DNA of 64,000 bases from the IMG/VR virus record IMGVR_UViG_3300025674_000023, positions 1-64,000 of that record. One strand, written 5' to 3'. Numbering within the stretch: position 1 is the stretch's first letter; each line of letters opens with the position of its first letter. Below are positions 32,785-41,608 of this stretch, piece by piece. Source of the DNA: a virus. The position numbers were made by a program, and so were the translations under genes. The notes under the pieces are model-generated. The model had not been told where the DNA came from and did no database searches. It was given only the letters and a program-made list of their open reading frames with translations.

Positions 32785-32823
32785 GGGGATACTGGCACAA
32801 TCCAGCAACGTCCCCTTTTTTTT
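32785..32823 (+). terminator. Rho-independent terminator after hsp20
   Basis: GGGGA (32785-32789) pairs with TCCCC (32811-32815), and CTGG (32792-32795) with CCAG (32802-32805) inside it. Eight T follow. Confidence 0.75.
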
Positions 32824-32827
32824 ATGC

Positions 32828-32833
32828 TATAAT
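32828..32833 (+). promoter_or_regulatory. Candidate -10 box (TATAAT) for the Sm-like and gp43 genes
   Basis: TATAAT lies five bases after the T tract. A GGAGG site follows at 32839-32843. No convincing -35 is seen. Confidence 0.5.
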
Positions 32834-32854
32834 ATATGGAGGAACTATAGTGTT

Positions 32855-33190
32855 ATGTCAATTAAACTTGCTCTCCTAAAATCTGGAGAAACCATTGTTT
32901 CTGATGTTAAAGAACTTGTTTCTGATGACAAAGTATGTGGATATCTTTTTACAAAACCACAAGTAATTGAAGTCAGAAGATCTTTTATGTTGCTAGAAGA
33001 ACCTGAGCAACCAAAAAGTGGTGACCTTGAAGTTTCGTTGACTTCTTGGATTGTTCTTGCTAAAGATGAAAAAATTCCAGTTTCTCCGGATTGGATCGTG
33101 ACTATTTTAGATCCTATTGAAACTATCGAAAAAATGTATGAGGAAAAAGTAAATGGAAAAAGTAGTGAAGTGTCTTTTACTGAAAGTTGA
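32855..33190 (+). CDS. Sm-like cyanophage protein, paralogue 2
   Basis: This 111-residue protein begins MSIKLALLKSGETIVSDVKELV. It continues with a strand block (YLFTKPQVIEV), SLTSWIVLA, a final strand WIVTILDPIETIEKMYEE, and a helix. This parallels the genes at 13664 and 33153 and fits a five-strand Sm-type barrel. The start at ATG 32855 is preferred over an upstream frame extension. RNA binding is expected for Sm folds but is not shown. Confidence 0.65.
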   Translation: MSIKLALLKSGETIVSDVKELVSDDKVCGYLFTKPQVIEVRRSFMLLEEPEQPKSGDLEVSLTSWIVLAKDEKIPVSPDWIVTILDPIETIEKMYEEKVNGKSSEVSFTES

Positions 33191-33407
33191 CAATGTAATT
33201 GTTACGGAAATTATTGAGGTTGGATCTGAATTGGGTGAACCAGATTGTAAACTTATTAATCCGTATCAGATTGATGTTGAAGGAAATTTGACTCCTTGGC
33301 CAGAAGTTACTGATCAAAAAGAAATGATGATTCATTCTGATAGTATTCTTACTATTGTTGATCCAACAGAAAAAATTGTAAAAAAGTATCTTGAACTAAC
33401 TACCTAA
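33153..33407 (+). CDS. Sm-like cyanophage protein, paralogue 3
   Basis: This 84-residue protein (MEKVVKCLLLKVDNVIVTEI, then CKLINPYQI, LTPWPEV, SDSILTIVDPTEKIVKKYLEL) has the same element order as its upstream neighbour, with the NP and PW anchors. It overlaps that gene by 38 bases and the DNA polymerase start by one base, so it is probably translationally coupled to gp43. Confidence 0.65.
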   Translation: MEKVVKCLLLKVDNVIVTEIIEVGSELGEPDCKLINPYQIDVEGNLTPWPEVTDQKEMMIHSDSILTIVDPTEKIVKKYLELTT

Positions 33408-35908
33408 TGAAATTTTATACTAATGTTCAGATGGTCGGGGATCACTTTTTGGTTCGTGGTTATGAAAATGGTAAACATTTTATGACACGAGAAAAGTTTG
33501 ACCCGACTCTTTTTGTGCCTTCGAAAAGGAAAACAACATATAAAACTCTTAATGGTGAATATGTAGAAGCAGTAAATCCTGGATCTGTTCGTGATTGTAG
33601 AGAATTTATCAAAAAATATGAAGGTGTAGAGAACTTTAGTATTTACGGAAATGATCGATACATTTATCAGTATATTTCTGATAAGTATCCTGAAGAAGAA
33701 ATCAAGTTTGATACAAATAAAATTAATATTTCGACTCTTGATATTGAGGTTGCATCGGAGAATGGATTCCCTGATGTAGAATCTGCTGCAGAAGAAGTGC
33801 TTTTGATTACAGTGCAAGATTATGCTACAAAACAGATTCGTACATGGGGTAGAGGTTCTTTTAATAATAAGCAGCAGAATGTTATCTACAAAGGTTTTAG
33901 AACTGAGTATGAACTTCTGAGTGACTTTATTAACTGGTGGATGATTGAAGAAAATACTCCAGAAGTTGTTACTGGTTGGAACAGCGAACTGTATGATATT
34001 CCATATTTGGTTCGTCGTATTGATCGTGTACTTGGCGAAAAGTTGATGAAACGTATGTCACCATGGGGATTGGTGACTGAACGTGAGACAATTATTATGG
34101 GTCGTAAACAAATTTCTTATGATGTTGGTGGCATTACTCAGCTTGACTATCTCAACTTATATAAGAAGTTCACTTATAAAGCGCAGGAATCCTATCGTTT
34201 GGATTACATTGCAAGTGTAGAACTTGGGCAGAAGAAACTGGATCACTCCGAGTTTGATACTTTCAAAGACTTCTATACTAATGGGTGGCAAAAGTTTGTA
34301 GAATACAATATCATTGACGTGGAACTTGTTGACCGGATGGAAGACAAGATGAAACTCATCGAACTTGCTATTACTATGGCGTATGATGCTAAGGTAAACT
34401 ATAATGATGTCTTCTATCAAGTAAGGATGTGGGATGCAATCATTTATAATTATTTGAAGAAAAGGAATATTGTTATTCCACCAAAAGAAACTTCTTCTAA
34501 AAGTGAAAAATACGCGGGCGCATATGTTAAGGAACCGATTCCTGGAAAGTATGACTGGGTGGTGTCTTTTGACCTTAACTCTCTCTATCCTCATCTCATT
34601 ATGCAATATAATATCTCACCAGAGACTCTTCTTGATGAAAGACATCCCCGTGCGAGTGTTGATCGAATCCTCAATGAGGAGATAACATTTGAGATGTATA
34701 AAGATTATGCGGTATGTGCCAATGGTGCTATGTATCGTAAAGATGTTCGTGGTTTTCTTCCAGAATTGATGGAGAGGATTTATAATGAAAGAAAGATCTT
34801 CAAAAAGAAGATGTTGAAAGCAAAACAAGATTATGAAAAAACTCCAACGAAGGCACTGGAAAAAGAAATCGCCCGCTGCAATAACATCCAAATGGCAAGA
34901 AAGATTCAACTTAACTCTGCTTACGGTGCGATTGGTAATCAGTATTTTAGGTATTATAAACTTGCAAATGCTGAAGCAATCACTCTCTCAGGTCAAGTTT
35001 CGATCCGTTGGATCGAAAACCGTATGAATGAATACCTAAATAAACTTTTGCAAACGGAGGAAGTCGATTATGTTATCGCATCCGACACTGACAGCATCTA
35101 TCTTAACCTTGGACCTCTTGTTAGTAAATTTTTTGCTAATAAGTCTGGCGACAAAACAGCAATTGTGGGGATACTTGACAAGATCTGCCAAGAAAAACTG
35201 GAACCTTTTATCGAACGTTCATACCAGAAACTTGCAGATTACGTATCGGCGTATGATCAAAAGATGCAAATGAAACGTGAGAACATTGCTGAACGTGGTA
35301 TCTGGACTGCAAAGAAGCGTTATATTCTCAACGTATGGAATAGCGAGGGTGTTCAATACACCGAACCAAAACTCAAGATGATGGGTATTGAGGCAGTCAA
35401 ATCATCGACACCGGCTCCTTGTCGTAAGATGATTAAAGATGGTCTTAAATTAATGATGAGTGGAAATGAAGATGATGTGATTGATTTTATTGATAAATGT
35501 CGATCTGAGTTTAAAAAATTGCCACCAGAACAAATTGCTTTTCCACGATCTGCTTCTGATGTGAAAAAGTATCATTCTCACGCTGACATTTATTCAAAAG
35601 GAACTCCTATTCATATTCGTGGAGCACTTCTTTTTAATCACTATATTAAGGAGAAAAAACTAACGAATAAATATTCACTTATTACCAATGGTGAAAAAAT
35701 TAAGTTCTTATATCTGAAAAAACCAAATATTATTCAGGAGAATATTATTTCTTTCATTCAAGACTTTCCTACAGAACTTGGTCTTGACAGATATATTGAT
35801 TATGATTTACAATTTGAGAAAAGTTTTGTTGAACCACTTAAATCAATTCTTGATGCTATTGGATGGTCTGTGGAAAAAAGTATTAGTCTGGAGGATTTTT
35901 TCTCATAA
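33407..35908 (+). CDS. gp43: DNA polymerase gp43 (family B)
   Basis: This 833-residue replicative polymerase has an N-terminal 3'-5' exonuclease (STLDIEVAS near residue 108) and family B motifs. Motif A is SLYPHLI near 392, motif B KIQLNSAYGAIGN near 498 and motif C ASDTDSIYL near 557. The C-terminal end ISLEDFFS is the clamp-binding tail. T4 gp43 is 898 residues; the shorter length is usual in cyanophages. The gene is intact, with no intein or intron. Confidence 0.98.
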   Translation: MKFYTNVQMVGDHFLVRGYENGKHFMTREKFDPTLFVPSKRKTTYKTLNGEYVEAVNPGSVRDCREFIKKYEGVENFSIYGNDRYIYQYISDKYPEEEIKFDTNKINISTLDIEVASENGFPDVESAAEEVLLITVQDYATKQIRTWGRGSFNNKQQNVIYKGFRTEYELLSDFINWWMIEENTPEVVTGWNSELYDIPYLVRRIDRVLGEKLMKRMSPWGLVTERETIIMGRKQISYDVGGITQLDYLNLYKKFTYKAQESYRLDYIASVELGQKKLDHSEFDTFKDFYTNGWQKFVEYNIIDVELVDRMEDKMKLIELAITMAYDAKVNYNDVFYQVRMWDAIIYNYLKKRNIVIPPKETSSKSEKYAGAYVKEPIPGKYDWVVSFDLNSLYPHLIMQYNISPETLLDERHPRASVDRILNEEITFEMYKDYAVCANGAMYRKDVRGFLPELMERIYNERKIFKKKMLKAKQDYEKTPTKALEKEIARCNNIQMARKIQLNSAYGAIGNQYFRYYKLANAEAITLSGQVSIRWIENRMNEYLNKLLQTEEVDYVIASDTDSIYLNLGPLVSKFFANKSGDKTAIVGILDKICQEKLEPFIERSYQKLADYVSAYDQKMQMKRENIAERGIWTAKKRYILNVWNSEGVQYTEPKLKMMGIEAVKSSTPAPCRKMIKDGLKLMMSGNEDDVIDFIDKCRSEFKKLPPEQIAFPRSASDVKKYHSHADIYSKGTPIHIRGALLFNHYIKEKKLTNKYSLITNGEKIKFLYLKKPNIIQENIISFIQDFPTELGLDRYIDYDLQFEKSFVEPLKSILDAIGWSVEKSISLEDFFS

Positions 35909-36915
35909 TGGATTTTTTAAAAGATATTGTAAAAGAGATTGGCGGTGAATACACACAACTTGCTTCTGAAATTAATGAAACTGAAACTTATGTTGATACG
36001 GGTTCGTATGTTTTTAATGCATTGGTTTCAGGTTCTATATTTGGGGGTGTCTCTAGCAATAAGATTACTGCTATTGCTGGAGAGTCTTCTACTGGAAAGA
36101 CTTTCTTCAGTCTCGCCGTTGTTAAGAATTTTCTTGATTCTAACCCCGATGGTTATTGTCTCTACTTTGATACTGAGGCTGCCATTACTAAGTCACTCTT
36201 GGACTCAAGAGGCATTGACACATCACGGTTTGTCGTGGTTAATGTTGTCACAGTAGAAGAGTTTCGCAGTAAGGCACTTAAGGCAGTAGACATATACCTA
36301 AAAAAACCTGTAGAGGAGCGCAAACCTTGTATGTTTGTGTTAGACTCATTGGGAATGCTCTCAACTGAAAAGGAAATCACTGATGCCCTGAACGATAAGC
36401 AGGTTCGTGACATGACGAAATCTCAACTTATCAAAGGTGCCTTCAGGATGTTGACATTGAAGTTGGGACAGGCTAATATTCCTATGATTGTGACAAACCA
36501 CACATATGATGTCATCGGTTCTTATGTTCCTACTAAAGAGATGGGCGGTGGTTCTGGTCTTAAATATGCTGCCAGCACCATCATATATCTCAGCAAGAAA
36601 AAAGAAAAAGATGGAACAGAAATTGTCGGAAACATTATCAAGGCAAAGACTGCTAAGTCGCGTTTGAGTAAGGAGAATAAAGATGTTGAGATACGCCTCT
36701 ATTATGATGAGCGTGGGCTTGATCGATATTATGGTCTTCTGGAGTTGGGTGAACTCGGAGGGCTTTGGAAGAATGTTGCTGGGCGTTATGAAATGAATGG
36801 TAAGAAAGTTTATGCAAAACAGATTCTAAAAGAACCTAAGGAATATTTTACTGAGGAAGTAATGCAGAAACTTAATGAAATTGCACAGGAGGAATTTAGT
36901 TATGGCAAATCTTAA
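35908..36915 (+). CDS. uvsX: Recombinase UvsX (RecA-like)
   Basis: This 335-residue strand-exchange protein has Walker A GESSTGKT near residue 57, Walker B MFVLDSLGML and the DNA-binding loop region with VTNHTYDVIGSYVPTKEMGGG. It is shorter than T4 UvsX (391). It overlaps gp43 by one base (TAATG) and the next gene starts inside its 3' end. Confidence 0.96.
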   Translation: MDFLKDIVKEIGGEYTQLASEINETETYVDTGSYVFNALVSGSIFGGVSSNKITAIAGESSTGKTFFSLAVVKNFLDSNPDGYCLYFDTEAAITKSLLDSRGIDTSRFVVVNVVTVEEFRSKALKAVDIYLKKPVEERKPCMFVLDSLGMLSTEKEITDALNDKQVRDMTKSQLIKGAFRMLTLKLGQANIPMIVTNHTYDVIGSYVPTKEMGGGSGLKYAASTIIYLSKKKEKDGTEIVGNIIKAKTAKSRLSKENKDVEIRLYYDERGLDRYYGLLELGELGGLWKNVAGRYEMNGKKVYAKQILKEPKEYFTEEVMQKLNEIAQEEFSYGKS

Positions 36916-37495
36916 TAATTTTATACATGTATATGAATATGCATTGAATCAACAACAATGTGAATCTTTAATTGATATATTTGAAAATAATCAAAAATAT
37001 CAAGAAAGAGTGCAAAAGAATTATAATAGACCAAATTTTACTCAAGTTAATTTAACAAGTAATTTGGAATCTTTGGGAGATGATGTAAAATCTTTGCATG
37101 ATTCAATTGTTAAAACTGTAATAGAATATCGTGACATATATTATCGGACTATTTTATCAAATTCATTAGATTCTAATAATCCAATGAATAACGTTTTTCC
37201 ACGTGAGCATTCTCTTGAGCAATTTAGAATCAAGAAATATAATAATGATGGAAAAGACTTATTCGATACCCATGTAGATATTATGGATCATGAATCTGCT
37301 AAGAGGTATGTTTCTTTTATGTTTTATCTTAATGATGTAGAATCTGGAGGTAAAACAGTTTTTGGAGATTTTGAATATCAACCAAAACAAGGAAATCTTT
37401 TAGTTTTTCCACCTCTTTGGATGTTCCCTCATCGTGGAGAACCTCCGATTAGCAATTCAAAGTATATTATGAGCACCTATCTTCACTATAAGTAA
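36902..37495 (+). CDS. 2-oxoglutarate/Fe(II)-dependent oxygenase
   Basis: This 197-residue prolyl-4-hydroxylase-type protein has the iron ligands H124-x-D126 (DTHVDIMD) and H177 (MFPHRGEP), and a likely 2-oxoglutarate-binding lysine at 187. Further anchors are RYVSFMFYLNDVESGGKTVF and GNLLVFPP. Such oxygenases are frequent in cyanophages; the substrate is unknown. The start follows a GGAGGAAT site inside uvsX, and its stop overlaps the gp41 start. Confidence 0.9.
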   Translation: MANLNNFIHVYEYALNQQQCESLIDIFENNQKYQERVQKNYNRPNFTQVNLTSNLESLGDDVKSLHDSIVKTVIEYRDIYYRTILSNSLDSNNPMNNVFPREHSLEQFRIKKYNNDGKDLFDTHVDIMDHESAKRYVSFMFYLNDVESGGKTVFGDFEYQPKQGNLLVFPPLWMFPHRGEPPISNSKYIMSTYLHYK

Positions 37496-38868
37496 TGGAA
37501 CGTCTGGAGTTAACTATTTTAAGAAATCTTGTTTTTAATGAAAATTATGCGCGAAAAGTAATTCCATTTATTCAACCAGATTATTTTGAGCAAAGATCTG
37601 AAAAGGTAATTTTTCAAGAAATTGTTCATTTTATTGTTAAATATAATTCTTCAATAACAAAAGAGGCATTAACAATTGAACTTGAAAATCGTATAGATTT
37701 TACGGAAACAGAAGTAAAAGAAGTTCGTGACATTGTAGATTCTCTTCATGATGCGCCAGTAGATTATCAGTGGTTGCTGGATACAACAGAGAAATGGTGT
37801 CGTGACCGAGCCATTTATCTTGCTCTCATGGAAGCCATTGGTATTGCTGATGGTAATGATGAGAACAAGAACCGTGATGCAATTCCAAGTATTTTGTCAG
37901 ACGCTCTAGCAGTGTCTTTTGATAATAATATCGGTCATGACTACTTAGAAAACTATCAGGAAAGGTATGATTACTATCATCGGAAGGAAGAAAAAATTGA
38001 GTTCGATCTCGAATATTTCAACAAAATTACCAAAGGCGGTTTACCTCCTAAGACTCTTAACATCGCGCTCGCTGGTACAGGCGTCGGCAAGTCTCTATTC
38101 ATGTGCCATGTTGCTAGCTCCGTGTTGCTCCAAGGACGGAACGTTCTCTATATTACAATGGAGATGGCAGAAGAAAAAATTGCTGAACGAATTGACGCAA
38201 ACTTATTAAATGTTCCTATTCAAAATCTGACTGATTTGCCAAAGTCAACATTTGAAAACAAGGTAACTAGTCTTTCAAAGAAGACTCAAGGAACACTTAT
38301 AATTAAAGAGTATCCGACAGCATCGGCACATAGTGGACATTTTAAAGCACTGCTTAATGAACTTGCACTTAAGAAGTCATTTAAGCCTGATATTATTTTC
38401 ATTGATTACCTTAATATATGTGCTTCCTCCCGCTATAAGTCAGGCGTTTCTATCAATTCATATAGCTATATCAAGGCTATTGCTGAAGAACTTAGAGGAT
38501 TGGCTGTCGAGAAAGAAGTCCCTATCGTATCTGCCACCCAGACCACTCGTTCTGGTTATTCTAGCAGCGATGTTGATATCACTGACACTAGTGAATCCTT
38601 TGGGCTCCCTGCTACTGCTGATCTTATGTTTGCCCTTATTTCAACTGATGAGCTTGAACAACTTGGACAAATTATGGTGAAGCAGTTGAAGAATCGATAC
38701 AATGACCCGACAATGAACAAGCGATTTATTGTTGGTGTTGATCGTGCCAAGATGAGACTTTATGATTGTGAGCAAAGAGCGCAGAACGACATACTTGACT
38801 CTGGTCAGGAAGAGGAGTATAATTACGAGGAGAAACCTAAGAAATCATTTGAAGGATTCAAGTTTTGA
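37495..38868 (+). CDS. gp41: Replicative DNA helicase gp41 (DnaB-like)
   Basis: This 457-residue hexameric 5'-3' helicase has a helical N-terminal domain and a RecA-type core. Walker A is GTGVGKS near residue 194, with ITMEMAEE after it and Walker B IIFIDYLN. The loop QTTRSGYSSSDVDITDTSES and the late RAKMRL motif are typical. T4 gp41 is 475 residues. It acts with the primase gp61 encoded at 45429. Confidence 0.97.
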   Translation: MERLELTILRNLVFNENYARKVIPFIQPDYFEQRSEKVIFQEIVHFIVKYNSSITKEALTIELENRIDFTETEVKEVRDIVDSLHDAPVDYQWLLDTTEKWCRDRAIYLALMEAIGIADGNDENKNRDAIPSILSDALAVSFDNNIGHDYLENYQERYDYYHRKEEKIEFDLEYFNKITKGGLPPKTLNIALAGTGVGKSLFMCHVASSVLLQGRNVLYITMEMAEEKIAERIDANLLNVPIQNLTDLPKSTFENKVTSLSKKTQGTLIIKEYPTASAHSGHFKALLNELALKKSFKPDIIFIDYLNICASSRYKSGVSINSYSYIKAIAEELRGLAVEKEVPIVSATQTTRSGYSSSDVDITDTSESFGLPATADLMFALISTDELEQLGQIMVKQLKNRYNDPTMNKRFIVGVDRAKMRLYDCEQRAQNDILDSGQEEEYNYEEKPKKSFEGFKF

Positions 38869-39131
38869 TTTACTATACAGTTTATGACAAAAAAGGCAAC
38901 AAATTTGCCGATTGTGGTGGAGAAAATGATGCCAAATGGTTGGCAGAGTTGCGTAAGGGCACTTATAAGACCAACCGACTTGAATGGAATCGAACTATTG
39001 ATGTAGAAACTTCTAAACTTGAATTGCCTACCAAAGATATTATTGTAAATATGGATGGTGGTGTCGGTGGTTCATGGAATGTCGAAAGTCCACAACTAAA
39101 TGAAAACAAACAACAACCTTTTGAAGTATAA
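38865..39131 (+). CDS. Small hypothetical protein with TTG start
   Basis: This 88-residue protein would start at TTG 38865, overlapping the gp41 stop (TTGA). No ATG occurs in frame until near the end. The sequence (IYYTVYDKKGNKFADCGGENDAKWLAEL) looks like a real compact domain with strand-helix pattern, so the unusual start is accepted. No family is recognised. Confidence 0.65.
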   Translation: MIYYTVYDKKGNKFADCGGENDAKWLAELRKGTYKTNRLEWNRTIDVETSKLELPTKDIIVNMDGGVGGSWNVESPQLNENKQQPFEV

Positions 39132-39133
39132 AA

Positions 39134-39550
39134 ATGACTGAACAAAAACATATTCAATTTGAGCGATACACCGAGTTTGTGGATGCCGTCACCTCCGATG
39201 CCTCCAAAGACTTTGTTGCTCTTGCCGACCGCATGGTCGAACTTGATGAAAAAGGTGCTAACATTGAGCGTCTCCTGACATCTGCCGTTGGTATCAATGC
39301 CGAAGGTGGTGAGTTTATGGAGATTGTCAAGAAGATGATTTTCCAAGGTAAACCTTGGAATGAAGATAATCGTGAGCACCTGATTATTGAATTGGGAGAT
39401 GTGATGTGGTATGTTGCTCAAGCATGTATGGCACTCGAAGTTTCTTTTGATGATGTAATCGCAGGTAATGTTAAGAAACTGGGTAAGCGTTATCCAGAAG
39501 GCACTTTTGATATTTACTTCTCCGAAAATCGTGCTGCCGATGATCGCTAA
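39134..39550 (+). CDS. mazG: MazG-like nucleotide pyrophosphohydrolase
   Basis: This 138-residue enzyme has the metal-binding EGGE (E57, E60) and ELGD (E86, D89) motifs of the MazG fold. Cyanophage MazG hydrolyses nucleoside triphosphates; earlier proposals included control of host ppGpp. It is a well-known cyanophage auxiliary gene. It lies two bases after the previous stop. Confidence 0.93.
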   Translation: MTEQKHIQFERYTEFVDAVTSDASKDFVALADRMVELDEKGANIERLLTSAVGINAEGGEFMEIVKKMIFQGKPWNEDNREHLIIELGDVMWYVAQACMALEVSFDDVIAGNVKKLGKRYPEGTFDIYFSENRAADDR

Positions 39551-39553
39551 TTA

Positions 39554-39730
39554 ATGCCAAAAAAATCAAACGAAGATCTCCATCCATTTCCTACATTTCC
39601 ATATCGTTTAGAATATATGGATGGAAAAGATAAACGAGTTTGTCACTTCCAAACAGAAGATCATAGAACCAAACACATTAAACGATATGGATTGCGAAAA
39701 AACAAATACACTATTAATGATGCCATATGA
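39554..39730 (+). CDS. Small conserved cyanophage protein
   Basis: This 58-residue basic protein (MPKKSNEDLHPFPTFPYRLEY) with several His and Arg residues follows mazG after three bases and overlaps the next gene by four. Its function is unknown. Confidence 0.65.
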   Translation: MPKKSNEDLHPFPTFPYRLEYMDGKDKRVCHFQTEDHRTKHIKRYGLRKNKYTINDAI

Positions 39731-39915
39731 CTAAAAGAGAATTTACTGGTAAAGGTGGTGAAGTATGGACTTGGGAAGAAACTCCTGAAACCATCGAAGC
39801 ACTGAAACGATTGCACGAAACCGTTCAAACAAATGCCACCAGTCGTCTTCATGAAGATATGCGTCGATTGAAGGCACAAGATGATAAAATGAACTATGAT
39901 ACTAGCGGAAAATGA
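39727..39915 (+). CDS. Small conserved cyanophage protein
   Basis: This 62-residue protein starts MTKREFTGKGGEVWTWEETPET and continues as one charged helix (RLHEDMRRLKAQDDKM). It overlaps both neighbours by four bases. Its function is unknown. Confidence 0.65.
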   Translation: MTKREFTGKGGEVWTWEETPETIEALKRLHETVQTNATSRLHEDMRRLKAQDDKMNYDTSGK

Positions 39916-40118
39916 AACCAATTACAGTTGAAGAATACAAAGAAGTAGGCGAAGAGTTCTGGCGTAAATATGATTACGTTTCGCAGAATATTGGTGAAGG
40001 TGCAAAACCAGAAGATATTCTTAAAGTTATGGAATCACTCGCAGCTCTTGTAATGAAAAAGCGAGTTGATGATAAACTTGCACCATTTGGATTTAATAAA
40101 AAAACTGAAAATGAATGA
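39912..40118 (+). CDS. Small conserved cyanophage protein
   Basis: This 68-residue helical protein (MKPITVEEYKEVGEEFWRKY) is part of a run of four coupled small genes after mazG. Its function is unknown. Confidence 0.65.
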   Translation: MKPITVEEYKEVGEEFWRKYDYVSQNIGEGAKPEDILKVMESLAALVMKKRVDDKLAPFGFNKKTENE

Positions 40119-40332
40119 ACCTGAAATTGTAATGTATGATGATTGCTTCTTTATTGAAGAGCGATTTGGTCTTTGGATTAGCGTTTCGAAAGATAGCAGA
40201 CCACTAATAACATCTCTCACAAAAGAAGAATGTATTCATATGACTCGATTTTATTTAAAAGGAGAGCAAGAAGGATGGAATGAAGAAAGTAATCGTGTTA
40301 TGAATGATGGTGTTGTTGGCGGCAAACTTTGA
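40111..40332 (+). CDS. Small conserved cyanophage protein
   Basis: This 73-residue protein starts at ATG 40111 (MNEPEIVMYDDCFFIEERFG). An earlier in-frame ATG lies inside the preceding gene and is unlikely. It ends 13 bases before the tRNA-Ala gene. Its function is unknown. Confidence 0.6.
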   Translation: MNEPEIVMYDDCFFIEERFGLWISVSKDSRPLITSLTKEECIHMTRFYLKGEQEGWNEESNRVMNDGVVGGKL

Positions 40333-40345
40333 TGCCGTCTTTTCT

Positions 40346-40416
40346 GGGGAATTAGTTAAACGGTATAACGGGTGCTTTGCAAGCACTTATTAGGAGTTCG
40401 ATTCTCCTATTCTCCA
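40346..40416 (+). tRNA. tRNA-Ala (anticodon TGC)
   Basis: The acceptor stem GGGGAAT/ATTCTCC (one G-T pair) closes a cloverleaf with anticodon loop TTTGCAA and a T arm AGGAG-TTCGATT-CTCCT. CCA is only partly encoded. Confidence 0.9.
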
Positions 40417-40419
40417 TAT

Positions 40420-40500
40420 GCTCAAGTGGCGGAATGGTATACGCAGCAGACTTAGAATCTGCCGTCGCAAGACTTGAAGGTTCAAATCCTTTCTTGAGCA
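40420..40500 (+). tRNA. tRNA-Leu (anticodon TAG)
   Basis: The acceptor stem GCTCAAG/CTTGAGC, anticodon loop CTTAGAA and a long variable arm (CGTCGCAAGACTTG region) identify a class II tRNA-Leu. It starts four bases after tRNA-Ala. Confidence 0.92.
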
Positions 40501-40507
40501 CTAAATA
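40501..40507 (+). promoter_or_regulatory. Late promoter (CTAAATA)
   Basis: CTAAATA directly follows tRNA-Leu and is 18 bases before the next ATG, so the leader would be short. Confidence 0.4.
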
Positions 40508-40518
40508 AAAATAAAAAT

Positions 40519-41607
40519 ATGGCTACCATATCTGCAGATAGGGATTGGAATAAGTATGTGAAGAATAATCCTTCATCTAGTAATATAAAATATCCTATTG
40601 AAAATAATATAATTAATGAACCTGTATACACTAATACAAGGTTTAATAATATTTTAACTTATGTAAGTAATGGAAATTTTGTTAATATTGTATCCAAACA
40701 ATTTTTTTTGGAAGGTAGAAGTAAATATGCAAATGTTAGAATAAATGGTATAACTGGATATCTTAGGGCAACTGCAATTCGAAAACCTACAGGATTAAAT
40801 CCATCCTATGCTGTAGAAAAAAGAGTTTTGGATATGACAAATAATGAAATTCAAAATTTATGTGAACGTGCTGGTATTGGTAGAAATAATAGAGAAGGAA
40901 TTGATATTTTATCTCCAGATGGAAGATTGATATCAGGAGTTACAAAATTGGAAAAAGTTGATGGTAGAATACATGGTAAAGAACCTAAATCTGATTTTGT
41001 TTTTAAAAATAGTGCAAATAATTCTTTATTTTTTATATCCCATAAAACTGGTAGTGGTGCGGGCGCCTTTAGACAGTATGGTGGAATTTCTGAGAAAGCA
41101 GGATCTTCTGAATTTCCAACTAAGATTTATGAGAATATTGAGGTTCAATCATTTTTGAATAGACTATATCAACTATATTCTGATGCTACGAGTGGTCAAT
41201 CTCAAATTGCAAACAATCCATTTGATAGCAAAGGATCTTTAAAAAGGTCTGTTCATTCCTTTGTAAATAATCCAAATCTTGTTAATATGTCTGTTTATGG
41301 TGCTGACTATGGTGGTTCTCGAAGTTTAAATAATGTAGATATAATAGGTCAAGGTAGTTTTATTTTTAGACCATTTACTAGTGGTAGTGAAGATGTAATT
41401 TACAATTTATCATTTAGTGGTGGTTACCATATAAATGGAGATATTAGTAAATTTATTAATGATGGAAGTGGATATAGAGCAGTTTTATTAGCAGTATCAG
41501 ATAATAGATCTACAAAAACTCCAAGTGGATCTATACCATTAGTTAGAACTGGAATATATCCAAAAGCATTCAGATCCGGATCTATCGATATATATACACT
41601 TATTTAA
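40519..41607 (+). CDS. Hypothetical protein with SH3-like and nuclease-like segments
   Basis: This 362-residue protein has an N-terminal segment FVNIVSKQFFLEGRSKYANVRINGITGYL resembling a bacterial SH3 module (given here by its anchors). Near residues 150-190 it has KSDFVFKN, LFFISHKTG and FRQYGG. The order D, then S-H-K, then Q-x-G-G resembles PD-(D/E)XK-type phage nucleases that I have seen in this form. The C-terminal half is Ser/Asn/Gly-rich. It could be a nuclease or a virion protein; no function is assigned. Confidence 0.6.
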   Translation: MATISADRDWNKYVKNNPSSSNIKYPIENNIINEPVYTNTRFNNILTYVSNGNFVNIVSKQFFLEGRSKYANVRINGITGYLRATAIRKPTGLNPSYAVEKRVLDMTNNEIQNLCERAGIGRNNREGIDILSPDGRLISGVTKLEKVDGRIHGKEPKSDFVFKNSANNSLFFISHKTGSGAGAFRQYGGISEKAGSSEFPTKIYENIEVQSFLNRLYQLYSDATSGQSQIANNPFDSKGSLKRSVHSFVNNPNLVNMSVYGADYGGSRSLNNVDIIGQGSFIFRPFTSGSEDVIYNLSFSGGYHINGDISKFINDGSGYRAVLLAVSDNRSTKTPSGSIPLVRTGIYPKAFRSGSIDIYTLI

Positions 41608-41608
41608 A

